Shown: positions 25,972 through 35,616 of the stretch, in pieces
Layout: each line of letters starts with the position of its first letter
How positions within the stretch are numbered: the first letter of the stretch is position 1
Origin: Rhizobium grahamii CCGE 502
Lineage (GTDB): Bacteria > Pseudomonadota > Alphaproteobacteria > Rhizobiales > Rhizobiaceae
Length of the DNA: 64,000 bases
Assembly (NCBI RefSeq): GCF_000298315.2
Contig: NZ_AEYE02000024.1
Location: 62,001 to 126,000, forward strand
Reading direction: 5' to 3'
Notes under the pieces: model-generated
Database searches by the model: none
What the model was told of the DNA's origin: nothing
The model's input: only the letters and a program-made list of their open reading frames with translations
Position numbers and translations under genes: made by a program

Positions 25972-26158
25972 TTCTATAATAAAAATAAGACAACAACTTC
26001 CGAGAAGTACGCCTTATTTTCCGCATTGCACCCTTGCATAGTGCAGCGCAGTAAATATATTGTCAAATTGTTTAATACTTGTTAACGTTCTTGTGCTTGC
26101 CCGTTTGGGCAATTCTGCACGTGCCCTTGGACAGTTTTTATTACGTGGGAGTACGCGG

Positions 26159-26881
26159 ATGAGGGAATTTGATCTCGGACGAGAGTTCGACAGCTTCGAT
26201 AAGGGGCGGCACTCTCGAAGCGAGCGAGTGCGGCCCTTCGAAGGAAAAAGACGAGGTGCCTCGTCGACCGTCGCCGGATTTGCAAAATATGCTCTCGATG
26301 CCGTCCTTGCGGCGAGTGGGCTTATTGTCCTCTTGCCGATAATCGCGATGCTGATGGGCATACTTTTAGTGCTGCAGGGAAGGCCGATCTTCATCGCGCA
26401 TCGCCGCATTGGCAAACATGGCGTGATGTTTCCCTGCCTGAAATTCCGCACTATGGTGACCAACGCCGATGAGGTGCTGAAACGACACCTGGCAGCCAAT
26501 CCGCACCACCGGGCGGAATGGAACGCGACCCGAAAGCTTAAGGACGATCCCCGCGTGACGCCACTCGGCGCACTTCTTCGCAAGACCAGTATCGACGAGA
26601 TTCCTCAGCTCCTGAACGTGATCCAGGGGAAGATGAGCCTTGTCGGCCCCCGGCCGATCGTCGCAAGCGAGGCTGAACTCTACGGCGCTCACTATACCGA
26701 CTACATTCAGGTTCGTCCTGGACTTACCGGACTGTGGCAGGTGAGCGGACGCAGCGACACCAGCTATGGCGAGCGAGTGCAGCTTGACGTGCGTTACGTG
26801 CGGGAGCGAAGCATTCTCGGCGACGTCGCCATTTTGCTGAAAACAGTACCCGCAGTTCTTCGTTCTCGCGGCAGCTACTGA
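26159..26881 (+). CDS. Priming undecaprenyl-phosphate sugar transferase, ExoY-like
   Basis: Starts polysaccharide synthesis by moving a sugar-1-phosphate (galactose or glucose type) onto undecaprenyl phosphate. 240 aa, with one membrane helix (about 45-65, ALDAVLAASGLIVLLPIIAM) and the bacterial sugar transferase domain: PCLKFRTM, the active-site region DDPRVTPLGALLRKTSIDE, VGPRPI and RPGLTGLWQVSGRS. GGGAG lies seven bases before ATG 26159; the longer frame from 26060 has none. It is a single-gene unit, closed by a terminator hairpin. Confidence 0.92.
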   Translation: MREFDLGREFDSFDKGRHSRSERVRPFEGKRRGASSTVAGFAKYALDAVLAASGLIVLLPIIAMLMGILLVLQGRPIFIAHRRIGKHGVMFPCLKFRTMVTNADEVLKRHLAANPHHRAEWNATRKLKDDPRVTPLGALLRKTSIDEIPQLLNVIQGKMSLVGPRPIVASEAELYGAHYTDYIQVRPGLTGLWQVSGRSDTSYGERVQLDVRYVRERSILGDVAILLKTVPAVLRSRGSY

Positions 26882-26889
26882 ACGACAGC

Positions 26890-26923
26890 GGCGCGGGGTG
26901 AGCCCTGCGCCCTTTCTCCTTTT
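26890..26923 (+). terminator. Rho-independent terminator after sugar transferase
   Basis: GGCGCGGGG / CCCTGCGCC, nine pairs with one G-T, loop TGAG, followed by a T-rich tail (ctttctcctttt). It starts nine bases past the stop codon. Confidence 0.75.
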
Positions 26924-27097
26924 ATCGTCGGCATCTTGGTGGGTGGACGAGAAAAGAAGCCATTTGTTTGTTGCTCCGCGGCGGTGCACCTGCGGGGTTT
27001 CGGTCGACCCATGTTGAACGGAGGACAGGCATATTCTTGGTAAATGTCATCAATACGTCGCTCCCTATGAGAGCCTTTGGCCCGCGGGGAGTTTGAT

Positions 27098-29119
27098 ATG
27101 ACCGCCCCCTTTGTCATCAATGGCCGCTTCCTCACCCAGAACGTGACTGGGGTGCAGCGTTATGCGCGCAACGTCGTGAGTGCGATGGATGCGTTCGACC
27201 GAGCTCACCAACCCGTCGTTTTCGCTCCAGCGGCTACAGAAAACCCGGGCTATTCCCGCTTGGGATTCATTGCGAAAGGGGCGCTGAAAGGGCATGGTTG
27301 GGAGCAGCTCGACTTGCCGCGCCTCCTTGGAGCCCGTCGACTTCTCAATCTCTGCAATACAGGGCCAGCAATCAAGAGTGATCAGATCGTGTGTATTCAC
27401 GATGCCAATATCTTTGCGGCGCCCGAAAGCTATAGTCAGGCATTTCGTGCGGTTTATCATAACCTTCAGCCTATTCTTGCGCGCCGCTCCGCACGAATTG
27501 CGACCGTTTCGCACGCTGCCGCCAGGCAGATCGCAAGGCATCTGCCTGTCTCTCTCAGCTCGATCGCTATTTTGCCAAACGGGCACGAGCATGCGCTGAG
27601 TTGGGATCCTGGGCGCGCAACGTCAGCACCGGAATTGCTCGTCTCGCGCAACCACCGGCCCTATGTACTTGTGCTTGGATCGAGAGCCCGTCACAAGAAT
27701 GTTTCCCTCCTGATGGAAATCGCCTCAGACCTCGATCAACTTGGCGTCGATATCGTCATTGCCGGCGGCGGCGATGGCGTCTTCACGACCGAGGCACTTG
27801 AGGGGAAAGCCAATGTCCAGCTGTCGGGAAGGGTATCGGACGACGACCTCGCCTATCTCCTTGATCACGCGCTTTGCCTTGCCTTCCCGTCCCTGACCGA
27901 GGGGTTCGGCCTACCGATCCTGGAGGCGATGGCCCGAGGCTGTCCGGTCATCTCGTCAAATTCGGCGAGCATGCCAGAGGTCTGCGGTAACGCTGCGCTT
28001 CTTGCATCACCTTTCGATGCGAGCCAGTGGATTGATCATATCCGCTTGCTTCTTCAGTCAAAGGATCTTCGCGACGATCTTGCCGGACGTGGTCTGGAAA
28101 ACGTGCGGCGCTTCTCCTGGAAGCAGACCGCCGAGGGATATCTGGATCTCTTGGAAACGCCAGCCGCGAGCCTTGCATCCCATCAGCCACCGGAAAGCCC
28201 GGCACCGCGTATTGCTGCGGTCTTTGCAACCCGCGGCAGACCAGAGGTCGTGGCAGCAACAGTAAGGCATTTCCTCGCCACGCAAAGCCTACAGCCAAGT
28301 TCCATCATCATTTCATGTGTCGACACGGCGGATGCCGGCAGCCTCGCTTCCTTGCCTGACATCACAATCGTGACAGGCCCGCCGGGTCTCGCTGCCCAGC
28401 GAAACACAGCCCTCGAACACCTTGAGCCCGACACGGAGATCGTCGCTTTCTTTGATGATGATTTCGTTGCCGATCAAAATTGGCTCGCAGCCGCAGCCCG
28501 CGTATTTCGAGACGAAAGCCAGGTCGTTAGCTTTACCGGCCATGTTGTCGCCGACGGCATCAAGGGACCAGGAATCTCGTTCGACGAAGCTGTTCGTGCC
28601 GTCGAAGCTGCTCCGGTGCCGACCAGCGCGTGGACCGAGCATTATAGCCCCTATGGCTGCAACATGGCCTTCCGTGTCGCAGCAATCGGCAATGTTCGGT
28701 TCGACGAACGGTTGGTGCTTTACGGCTGGCTGGAAGACCGCGATTTTGCGGCCGCCCTTGGGCGACGCGGTGGCCGTTCGATCAAATGGTCAGGTGCTTA
28801 TGGTGTCCACATGGGCGTCAAGAGTGGACGGGTCAGTGGCGAGCGACTGGGATATTCGCAGGTTATCAACCCCCTCTACATGAGAGGGAAGGGCACGATG
28901 AGCTTCATAGAGGTCGCCGATCACGTCTTTCGGAACACGGCAAGCAACTTCGGGCGCGCGCTGTGTCCCGAACCGTTCATCGACCGCAAGGGTCGGGCAA
29001 AGGGCAACCTGCTTGCGCTTTTGGATGTCCTGCGCGGACGACTGGAACCTGAAAGAGCCGCGGAAATCGGTAGTCGCAATATAACCCACACGCCCGGCTG
29101 GAGGCAGGAGACACGATGA
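27098..29119 (+). CDS. Two-domain glycosyltransferase: GT4 fused to GT2
   Basis: 673 aa that probably add two successive sugars. The first 360 residues are a GT4 transferase (INGRFLTQNVTGVQRYARNV ... LVLGSRARHKNVSLLMEIA ... EGFGLPILEAMARGCPVI). From about residue 367 a GT2 (GT-A) domain follows (IAAVFATRGRPEVVAATVRH, then the acidic FFDDDF near 450 and GWLEDRDFAAALGRRG near 545). Start ATG 27098 follows GGGGAG by six bases. It overlaps the chain-length gene by four bases; the next gene is also coupled. Fusions of different folds are uncommon and could channel the intermediate. Specificities unknown. Confidence 0.88.
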   Translation: MTAPFVINGRFLTQNVTGVQRYARNVVSAMDAFDRAHQPVVFAPAATENPGYSRLGFIAKGALKGHGWEQLDLPRLLGARRLLNLCNTGPAIKSDQIVCIHDANIFAAPESYSQAFRAVYHNLQPILARRSARIATVSHAAARQIARHLPVSLSSIAILPNGHEHALSWDPGRATSAPELLVSRNHRPYVLVLGSRARHKNVSLLMEIASDLDQLGVDIVIAGGGDGVFTTEALEGKANVQLSGRVSDDDLAYLLDHALCLAFPSLTEGFGLPILEAMARGCPVISSNSASMPEVCGNAALLASPFDASQWIDHIRLLLQSKDLRDDLAGRGLENVRRFSWKQTAEGYLDLLETPAASLASHQPPESPAPRIAAVFATRGRPEVVAATVRHFLATQSLQPSSIIISCVDTADAGSLASLPDITIVTGPPGLAAQRNTALEHLEPDTEIVAFFDDDFVADQNWLAAAARVFRDESQVVSFTGHVVADGIKGPGISFDEAVRAVEAAPVPTSAWTEHYSPYGCNMAFRVAAIGNVRFDERLVLYGWLEDRDFAAALGRRGGRSIKWSGAYGVHMGVKSGRVSGERLGYSQVINPLYMRGKGTMSFIEVADHVFRNTASNFGRALCPEPFIDRKGRAKGNLLALLDVLRGRLEPERAAEIGSRNITHTPGWRQETR

Positions 29120-30774
29120 TGTTCAACAGACCAAGGCCCCTTGATGCCAGCTCCCGATTGTGGCGTCTGGATGAGCCCCAAGCTGACACGACAGCTGATG
29201 GTCCCCTGGTCCTCATCAGATCGGCTATTGCACTCGCTTATCGCCATAGGGTCAGCCTGATCGCCTGTACCCTCCTCGGCCTATCTTTCGCGGCCATCTA
29301 CGCGCGTTCGCTTCCGCCAACATACACATCAACTGCAACATTGCTCTTGGAACCCCGTCAGTCCACCGTTTCCGGGCAGGAATCCATCCAGCAGGGGTTC
29401 GACCTCAATCGCGCAGACAGCGAGTTGCAGACGATCCGCTCCGAACGGTTGCTGTCGTCAGTGTTTGAAAGCCTCGGCCTGAAGGACAGCCCGGAACTGG
29501 GTCCAAATCAGCCGGGAATGATAGAACGCCTGTTTTCGACTTGGCGTGCGAGCGACGCCTCGTCGCAAGCCGGCCTCCTGAAGGGTTCGCGCGATGTCGT
29601 CAGCGGTAACCCGAATCTCGTGGACGAAGCCGAAAGAGCAGCCTTCCTGAACTTCGCCAAACGCCTCAACGCCCGTCGCGTGGGACAATCATTCGTTATC
29701 GAGGTGGAGTATGCCTCCTCCGATCCGACTTTGCCCTCACGGGTCGCAAACGGGGTAGTCTCAGGCTACATATTCCAGGCGATTGCGTTCAAGGAGCAGA
29801 TGGCGCGCGCCGGAACCGAGGCGCTGCAGAGCCGCCTTGATAGTCTTTCCACCCAGATGGACGCTGCCCGTTCAGCAATGCACGAGGGGTCTCTTCCTTC
29901 GATCCCGACACCTGATGCAGATGCCCGTGTGATCGGCGCTGCGCTTCCGCCACTCGCCCCCTCGGCGCCGCGCAAAACCCTGATCACTGCACTTGGCGGC
30001 GTCCTTGGCCTCCTTGGTGGATTCGGTCTTGTCGCTTTCAGGATGGCGCTCGACAGACGTATTCGCGATGCTCGCGATCTGGCCCGCGATAGCGGACTTG
30101 CCTGCCTCGGTTCCATTCCGGTCGCTCCGGACTCCAGTGGCGTTCCCTGGAACGTCGGCTCGCGGTACGTTGGATTCGTCAGCGCTATCCATGACTTGCG
30201 GACCTCGGTCGAGATTGCCTGCACCAGTCTGCGCAATGATAACAGTATTGCCATCGCTGTCGTCTCCTGGTCTCCAGGCGCCGGCGTCACCATGATTTCC
30301 TCAAGTCTCGCGCAGCTGATGAGCAGGAGCGGGCGCTATGTGACACTGTTTCAGAACCCGTCGGATACAGATATAACAGCCCAGGCCGAGGTCTATACCT
30401 CCTCGACCGCCTCCCTCGCAGATGCTGCCTTTGCAGGACTTCCCCTCGAGCACATTTCCTTTCACCAGGTCGACGGCGTGGCGGTTCTGCCGATTCACTC
30501 GCGCGATACCAACGCGAACCTGTTCACCGACTTCCGCAACCCACGGGTTCAGCGGATCCTCGAGGCCACACGGTTGAAAGGCGACGTCATCCTTGACCTT
30601 CCGCCCTTGCACGGATCGATGGACGCGATGGCGCTCGCCGCTTATGCCGATGCCGTCATTGTTGTCGCAAAGGCTGGAGAGACGACGATCGAGGAGGTTA
30701 CCGAGGCAGTCCAGCTCCTGCGCCGGTCCGGCGCCAATGTCGTTGGAACCGTTCTGAATAAGGTAAGGCGATGA
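29116..30774 (+). CDS. Chain-length determinant (Wzz/ExoP type) with degenerate tyrosine-kinase domain
   Basis: 552 aa inner-membrane co-polymerase. The Wzz part lies between two helices (about 50-67 and 288-310) with a periplasmic coiled region. The cytoplasmic domain aligns with BY-kinases, but the Walker A loop reads SPGAGVTMISS near residue 388, so the catalytic Lys is replaced by Val; Walker A' (LFQNPSDTD) lacks the usual acidic pattern; Walker B (ILDLPP) remains. No tyrosine cluster is seen at the C-terminus. It therefore probably cannot phosphorylate and works as a structural regulator of chain length. It is translationally coupled to genes on both sides. Confidence 0.85.
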   Translation: MMFNRPRPLDASSRLWRLDEPQADTTADGPLVLIRSAIALAYRHRVSLIACTLLGLSFAAIYARSLPPTYTSTATLLLEPRQSTVSGQESIQQGFDLNRADSELQTIRSERLLSSVFESLGLKDSPELGPNQPGMIERLFSTWRASDASSQAGLLKGSRDVVSGNPNLVDEAERAAFLNFAKRLNARRVGQSFVIEVEYASSDPTLPSRVANGVVSGYIFQAIAFKEQMARAGTEALQSRLDSLSTQMDAARSAMHEGSLPSIPTPDADARVIGAALPPLAPSAPRKTLITALGGVLGLLGGFGLVAFRMALDRRIRDARDLARDSGLACLGSIPVAPDSSGVPWNVGSRYVGFVSAIHDLRTSVEIACTSLRNDNSIAIAVVSWSPGAGVTMISSSLAQLMSRSGRYVTLFQNPSDTDITAQAEVYTSSTASLADAAFAGLPLEHISFHQVDGVAVLPIHSRDTNANLFTDFRNPRVQRILEATRLKGDVILDLPPLHGSMDAMALAAYADAVIVVAKAGETTIEEVTEAVQLLRRSGANVVGTVLNKVRR

Positions 30775-31805
30775 CCGCTGGGGGGGGCACAATGCCTGGC
30801 CCGGCCGCGCTTCGTCTCGCCGTGATCATCGCGTGCTGGAACTATGCAGAGTACGTGGATGAGGCAATTAGAAGCATCCTTGATCAGAAGCGCAACGACT
30901 GCGAATTGATTGTCGTCGACGATGGTTCGACTGATGGATCATGGGACATCATTCAACGACATCCGGTCAGGGCATACAAGATCAGCAATTGCGGTCAACG
31001 CGCCGCCTGTTCCTTCGGAGTGAGCAAGACAAGCGCTCCGTTTGTGCTCTTTCTAGATGCTGATGACGCACTGGCGCCGGGCTCGCTCGCAACCATCCTG
31101 AGAGAATTGGATGACAACGTAGCAAAGCTTCAGTTTCCGCTCGTTCGCACAGACCGCAACGGCGTGGTGATTGGTGATCCCGTTCCGAACCTGGGACGAT
31201 TCCGCGACACAGGGGCACTCGCCCAGCTCGTGCTCAAGAACGGGACCTATGCCAGTCCTCCGACATCAGGGAATGTCTTTCGACGCGATCTGTGCGCGAT
31301 CCTCAACGATGCGACCTATGATAGGGCGGTCGATGGTGTCCTGCTCTTTGCAGCGCCCTTCTTCGGCGATATCGTTAGTCTGTCCACGCCACTCGGTCGA
31401 TACCGGGTTCACGATCGAAACGATTCCGGCCTCGGCCGGCCCCTGGATGCACAAATCCTGCGGCGGGAGATCTCACGGTTTGCCGACAGAATGAGCCACT
31501 TGCGACGCCTGATTGAACCAATCGGCAAGGCAGAGGACTTGGTTCCAGTTGACGAGACACAGTATTTTCTCGAACGCTCGATCTATCTTGCCATCGCAGA
31601 GGGGCGTCGCGTTCCAGCGACAATGCTGTGGCGCCTGATCGGTAAGATCCGGGCAACCGACAATTCGCTTAAAAACAGATCCGCGATGGTCGCGTTTCTA
31701 CTTTTTACGGCTATTCTCCCGAACCGTAACGCACGTCGTGGGCTATCCTATCGGCTCGATGCAGGCGACCGGTCAATGAGCGGGTTGTTGCGGGCGCTCT
31801 TCTGA
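30771..31805 (+). CDS. Glycosyltransferase family 2 (paralogue of the 38242 gene)
   Basis: Inverting GT-A transferase of 344 aa: VIIACWNYAEYVDEAIRSIL, the nucleotide-binding VVDDGSTDGSWDI near residue 45, and the metal-binding LDADDA near 92. The latter half (ASPPTSGNVFRRD, YRVHDRND) matches the product at 38242 point by point, so the two arose by duplication. ATGA overlap with the chain-length gene; ATG 30792 with a G-rich upstream is an alternative start. Cytosolic assembly of the repeat unit is assumed. Confidence 0.87.
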   Translation: MTAGGGTMPGPAALRLAVIIACWNYAEYVDEAIRSILDQKRNDCELIVVDDGSTDGSWDIIQRHPVRAYKISNCGQRAACSFGVSKTSAPFVLFLDADDALAPGSLATILRELDDNVAKLQFPLVRTDRNGVVIGDPVPNLGRFRDTGALAQLVLKNGTYASPPTSGNVFRRDLCAILNDATYDRAVDGVLLFAAPFFGDIVSLSTPLGRYRVHDRNDSGLGRPLDAQILRREISRFADRMSHLRRLIEPIGKAEDLVPVDETQYFLERSIYLAIAEGRRVPATMLWRLIGKIRATDNSLKNRSAMVAFLLFTAILPNRNARRGLSYRLDAGDRSMSGLLRALF

Positions 31806-31817
31806 ACGCATATGCCG

Positions 31818-33257
31818 TCAGGCACGATCGATAAGCTCAAGACGCCCGCGTCCGGCAATCAGACGCATTCCGAGTAAAAGCAATGTGGCACCATAAGCTG
31901 CAACTCCAGTTGCGGCGACGAGAGCCAGCTCGACGACATGGTTCAACTGCTGCGCAGCCAGCTCTTGTCGTAAGAACCAGACCGAAGTCGCCATGACGCC
32001 AGCAGCGAAGCCAACTTTCCAAAGATTGTACAATTGCTCGCCAATCCCGAGGCCAAGGAGCTTCCTGACCTCATTGAGGTAGAACCCGAACATAAGGAAC
32101 GAGAGCGCGATCCGCGCAAAGCTCACGCCCATAACGGATCCCAGGTAGAAGCCAAGCGAAAGCAGCACTACGCGCAAAAGCAGATCGGCGGTGTTTAACC
32201 GGAAAATAATATTGGGTCGATCGAGGGCCAGGCTGACGGAATAGAGCGTCTGGAAATATGGAATTGGTATCACCGAAAGTGCAAGAATGCCGAGAAGTGG
32301 CGCAGCTTCATTCCACTTTTGCCCCAACAGGAGGTCGGTTGCGAGGTCTGATGTAAGCGAGATCCCGACACAGGCAGGTATCGAGATCAGCATCGCAAAG
32401 CGTGCCGCCTTCAGAAACGCGATTTTTACACGCGCACGGTCGGAACTTATCTGGGAGAAAGCGGCCATGACCGGCTGAAGAGCTGGTCCGATGATACTCT
32501 GTGTGGGGATGACAGCGACATCGTTGGCAACAGCGTAGCGACCGAATGTCGCGCGGTCAGCCAGCCCGCCGACCAGGAAGCGATCGAACTGCCAGTTAAG
32601 CGCGGACACAAGCTGGGCAGAACTGAACCATCCGATAAAACTCGCAAAATCACGCAGCCGCGAAAGCGACAGCGCCGGGCGATAGGGGGCAAGGACATAG
32701 GAAGCAATGCATGACACGACAGACGCTATGACCGAGTTAACCGCGATCGCCCAGTATCCTCCACCCGAGAGCACGACAATTGTTGCCGCGATGCTGGCCG
32801 TCAGCTTGCCGGACAGTTCCAGTATGAACGTCTGTTTAAAACCGAGCTGACGCGCGAACTTTACCATTGCAGGGCTTGTGAAGCCTCTTGCAACCGGACC
32901 AATGGCCATAACTGCCACGACAGGCATAAGCTGTGTCTCATGGTTGAAGAGTGCAAAAGGATAGGCTGCTGCCAGAATGATTGCGGCAATGAGGCAGCTT
33001 CTGATGATCCCAAGCGTAAAACCGGTATCGAGATGGCGTTTGTCAATAGAGGGCAGTCGTACGAGCGCTTGTGTGACGGGGACCTCCAGCACCGTATCGA
33101 CAATCATGACGAGCGAAGTCGCGAGCGCCGCCAGACCGAAATCCGACGGAGACAGAATTCTTGCGAGCACCAGAAGCGTTAAAAAATCGATGATGCGTCC
33201 GACAAAGCGGGAAAAGACCAGCCAGCTCGCTCCTTGAACAGCCTTGAACGCCAGCAT
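31818..33257 (-). CDS. Polysaccharide flippase, Wzx/ExoT-like (MOP superfamily)
   Basis: Moves the lipid-linked repeat unit across the inner membrane. 479 aa with 12-14 membrane helices and the family start SWLVFSRFVGRIIDFLTLLV followed by ARILSPSDFGLAALA. ATG 33257 has GGAG six bases upstream; the extended frame to 33305 does not. It converges on the GT2 gene with 12 bases between stops. It is the only flippase in the locus, completing a Wzx/Wzy pathway with the polymerase at 19213. Confidence 0.9.
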   Translation of the reverse strand: MLAFKAVQGASWLVFSRFVGRIIDFLTLLVLARILSPSDFGLAALATSLVMIVDTVLEVPVTQALVRLPSIDKRHLDTGFTLGIIRSCLIAAIILAAAYPFALFNHETQLMPVVAVMAIGPVARGFTSPAMVKFARQLGFKQTFILELSGKLTASIAATIVVLSGGGYWAIAVNSVIASVVSCIASYVLAPYRPALSLSRLRDFASFIGWFSSAQLVSALNWQFDRFLVGGLADRATFGRYAVANDVAVIPTQSIIGPALQPVMAAFSQISSDRARVKIAFLKAARFAMLISIPACVGISLTSDLATDLLLGQKWNEAAPLLGILALSVIPIPYFQTLYSVSLALDRPNIIFRLNTADLLLRVVLLSLGFYLGSVMGVSFARIALSFLMFGFYLNEVRKLLGLGIGEQLYNLWKVGFAAGVMATSVWFLRQELAAQQLNHVVELALVAATGVAAYGATLLLLGMRLIAGRGRLELIDRA

Positions 33258-33366
33258 TAGAAACTCCAACTCGTCGAAGCGGCAAATATAATTGTTTGAT
33301 GGCAATAACCCGGGTACCCGGTCTTGTCTTTATTCCCCGGGTCGACAGATGGCTGAGCAAGTCCGC

Positions 33367-35334
33367 TCATCGCTGGAAGCGCGCTGATACGCCGCGCAGG
33401 ATGTGAGCCAGCTCGAGTACGGGCAGCAGCGCAGACTTGAGGCGTGGGAAATCCCGGGCGATTGCCGCCTCCCGCCATAGATGTGATTTCACCGATTTCA
33501 GCTGCTGGGCTATGCCTGCCTTATCAGCGCGGTTGAGGACGCTGATCGTATCCGAACGCCCGAAATCAACCGATCGCAGCCCCGCGCCGAGCGCAAGAAC
33601 GTCGAGGGCCGAAGGATTGGTTATGGCTTGCTTCAGTCGCACCCATGCGGCCGGTACATCTCGGATCACCTGCGCTCCGTCGTCAAGATCGTGGATATAT
33701 TCTAGCACACCGGCGAGAAGTGGATTGCCTGACGAAGCGTCGATCTTGCCATAGCTGATGTTGCCGCAGTTTCCTTCGACGAGACCGTCCTGGCGAAGGC
33801 TGAGCATCCGTACGGACGGCACAGATGGCTCGAACAGTCTCTCGATGATATGCCAGTAGCGAAGGATGACCGTTTCTACCTTGAATGGGTTATAGAGGTT
33901 GTCCTCAACGATGAGCCCTGAAAGCTCCCCGAAATGTTCTTCGCTCAAACCCTTGTAGTTGCAGCGGGCGAACTGGATCGTCTCGAAGCGCCGTTCAGGC
34001 ATTCCAGCCGCCAAAAGCCTCTGCGTACTACCGTATAGCCCGGTGTCGCATAGGATGACGCGGTCCTTCACGTCTGAGAATGTGTCGAGGTGACGTCTGA
34101 AAAAGGAATTTTGTTCGATGACATCATCGAGAACCGGACGTCCTGCGGGAGTGTCCAGCATATCGAAGAACCGAGCTGCGGAAAAACGCGCATCCCAGGC
34201 ATCCGGCAACAAATATTGTCCGCCACCCAGGAAGGTCGCAACTTCAGCGAAGCTATTGCGGGCGAACTCCCTGCCGAGCTCGTCCAGGACGGCAGGACTC
34301 CGAGCCTCCAGCGCAATTCGTGCCGCGACCAACCTCGATACAAGAATGTTGTCGCGTCGAAGGGACAAAGGCAAACCAAGCCGAGTGAGGAGATGCTCAA
34401 AGGCCTGCCGTATTCCAATCCCGCCGCGCGCGCAAAATGCCAATGTCGCGCCTTGAGCTTCCGCTTGTCGTGCGTATAGCCAGATGTTCAGACAAAACTG
34501 AGCCACAATCGGGCCGAAGACCTCCCGGCCAAAGGATGTTTGATCCTCCAGAATGGAGATGCGACGTCTACCGCTTGGCAGCAGTCGGCGTCGGATTCCC
34601 CTTACCGTCTCCGAGCGTGCTCCATCGGCCTTTGCCGCAAAGCGCCTCAGGCGGCCTTTCGGAACGTGAATGGTCTGAATTCCCATCTTGTGGGGGACCG
34701 CGTGATCAGCCAACTCATCGTCGCCAATATGAAGCAGGCGCGCGGCCGAAATTTTTTCTGAAGCAAGCACGGCCGAAAATAGCAACCCAGAGCGTTTACT
34801 GGCGAGAAGTTCTGCACTTGAATAAATTGCGTCGACCAGCCCAGGACCATGAAAATAATTGATGAGCTCCGAAAGACGATCTGCACCTAGCGCCGTGTCG
34901 GAAACCGCAACGATGCGCAGGCCCACCTGACGGTGCCGGCGAAGTGCCATGGCTAGATCACCATTGGCAAAGAGCGAATTCTTTTCGATCGCAATCTCGA
35001 TATCGATGCGCTTGTCTCGGAGTGCCCCAGGCAGGCCTAGCATCGCGAGCTGCCGTTCGACGATATCGGTCAACCTGACTTCTCCAATGCCGCCGCCGAC
35101 ATTGAGTGCGCGATAGGCAAGCTTCTCCGCAGCCAAGCGGGCCTGCAATAGCTCCTCGATGTTTGCGCGCAGCCCCTGTTCCCTGAGAAGTTGGGCGAAA
35201 CGTTGCTCGCCTTCCATCACACGCGATCGCTGGGATCGCGGCTGGCGCAGCAACAGCGTATCGAATACGTCGGTCGAGATCACCCAGACGCCTTCGAGCG
35301 GGCTATGTAGAAGGTCGAGGTTACGCCGCAGCAC
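33367..35334 (-). CDS. COG5610-type HAD-like protein of polysaccharide loci
   Basis: 655 aa, soluble. The N-terminal 230 residues look like a HAD phosphatase domain: motif I STDVFDTLLLR, a later AVSDTALG, Lys in KRSGLLF and the acidic HIGDDELAD near 200. The rest (about 260-655) has no domain I can name but includes another HAD-like ILCDTGLYGSTQRLL near 455. Proteins of this type sit in capsule and exopolysaccharide loci; their reaction is not known. GTG start 35334 follows AGGGG by six bases. The gene precedes the flippase on the same strand, 110 bases apart. Confidence 0.75.
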   Translation of the reverse strand: MLRRNLDLLHSPLEGVWVISTDVFDTLLLRQPRSQRSRVMEGEQRFAQLLREQGLRANIEELLQARLAAEKLAYRALNVGGGIGEVRLTDIVERQLAMLGLPGALRDKRIDIEIAIEKNSLFANGDLAMALRRHRQVGLRIVAVSDTALGADRLSELINYFHGPGLVDAIYSSAELLASKRSGLLFSAVLASEKISAARLLHIGDDELADHAVPHKMGIQTIHVPKGRLRRFAAKADGARSETVRGIRRRLLPSGRRRISILEDQTSFGREVFGPIVAQFCLNIWLYARQAEAQGATLAFCARGGIGIRQAFEHLLTRLGLPLSLRRDNILVSRLVAARIALEARSPAVLDELGREFARNSFAEVATFLGGGQYLLPDAWDARFSAARFFDMLDTPAGRPVLDDVIEQNSFFRRHLDTFSDVKDRVILCDTGLYGSTQRLLAAGMPERRFETIQFARCNYKGLSEEHFGELSGLIVEDNLYNPFKVETVILRYWHIIERLFEPSVPSVRMLSLRQDGLVEGNCGNISYGKIDASSGNPLLAGVLEYIHDLDDGAQVIRDVPAAWVRLKQAITNPSALDVLALGAGLRSVDFGRSDTISVLNRADKAGIAQQLKSVKSHLWREAAIARDFPRLKSALLPVLELAHILRGVSARFQR

Positions 35335-35616
35335 TGATTACCCCTGCCGATACATGAAAGATGTCTTCCGCACTTCTCAAGATGAGACGGAGCGTGGAAA
35401 TTGCTGCACCTGCGAGGAGATGCTTGGCCTCATGTAATAACATCGACCGCCCATTATCAAGTGAAAAAAAATTGTTAGTTCTTGTAATGATAAGTGTCTT
35501 TGAAGAAGATAGGTTCCACCATGAAATGTTTTAATGTATTTAGTGGTTTCTGTTGACTGTGCTCTAAAGAACAAGAATTGTTGCAATGCAGCACTCTTCG
35601 GGGAACGGGGTGGAGA

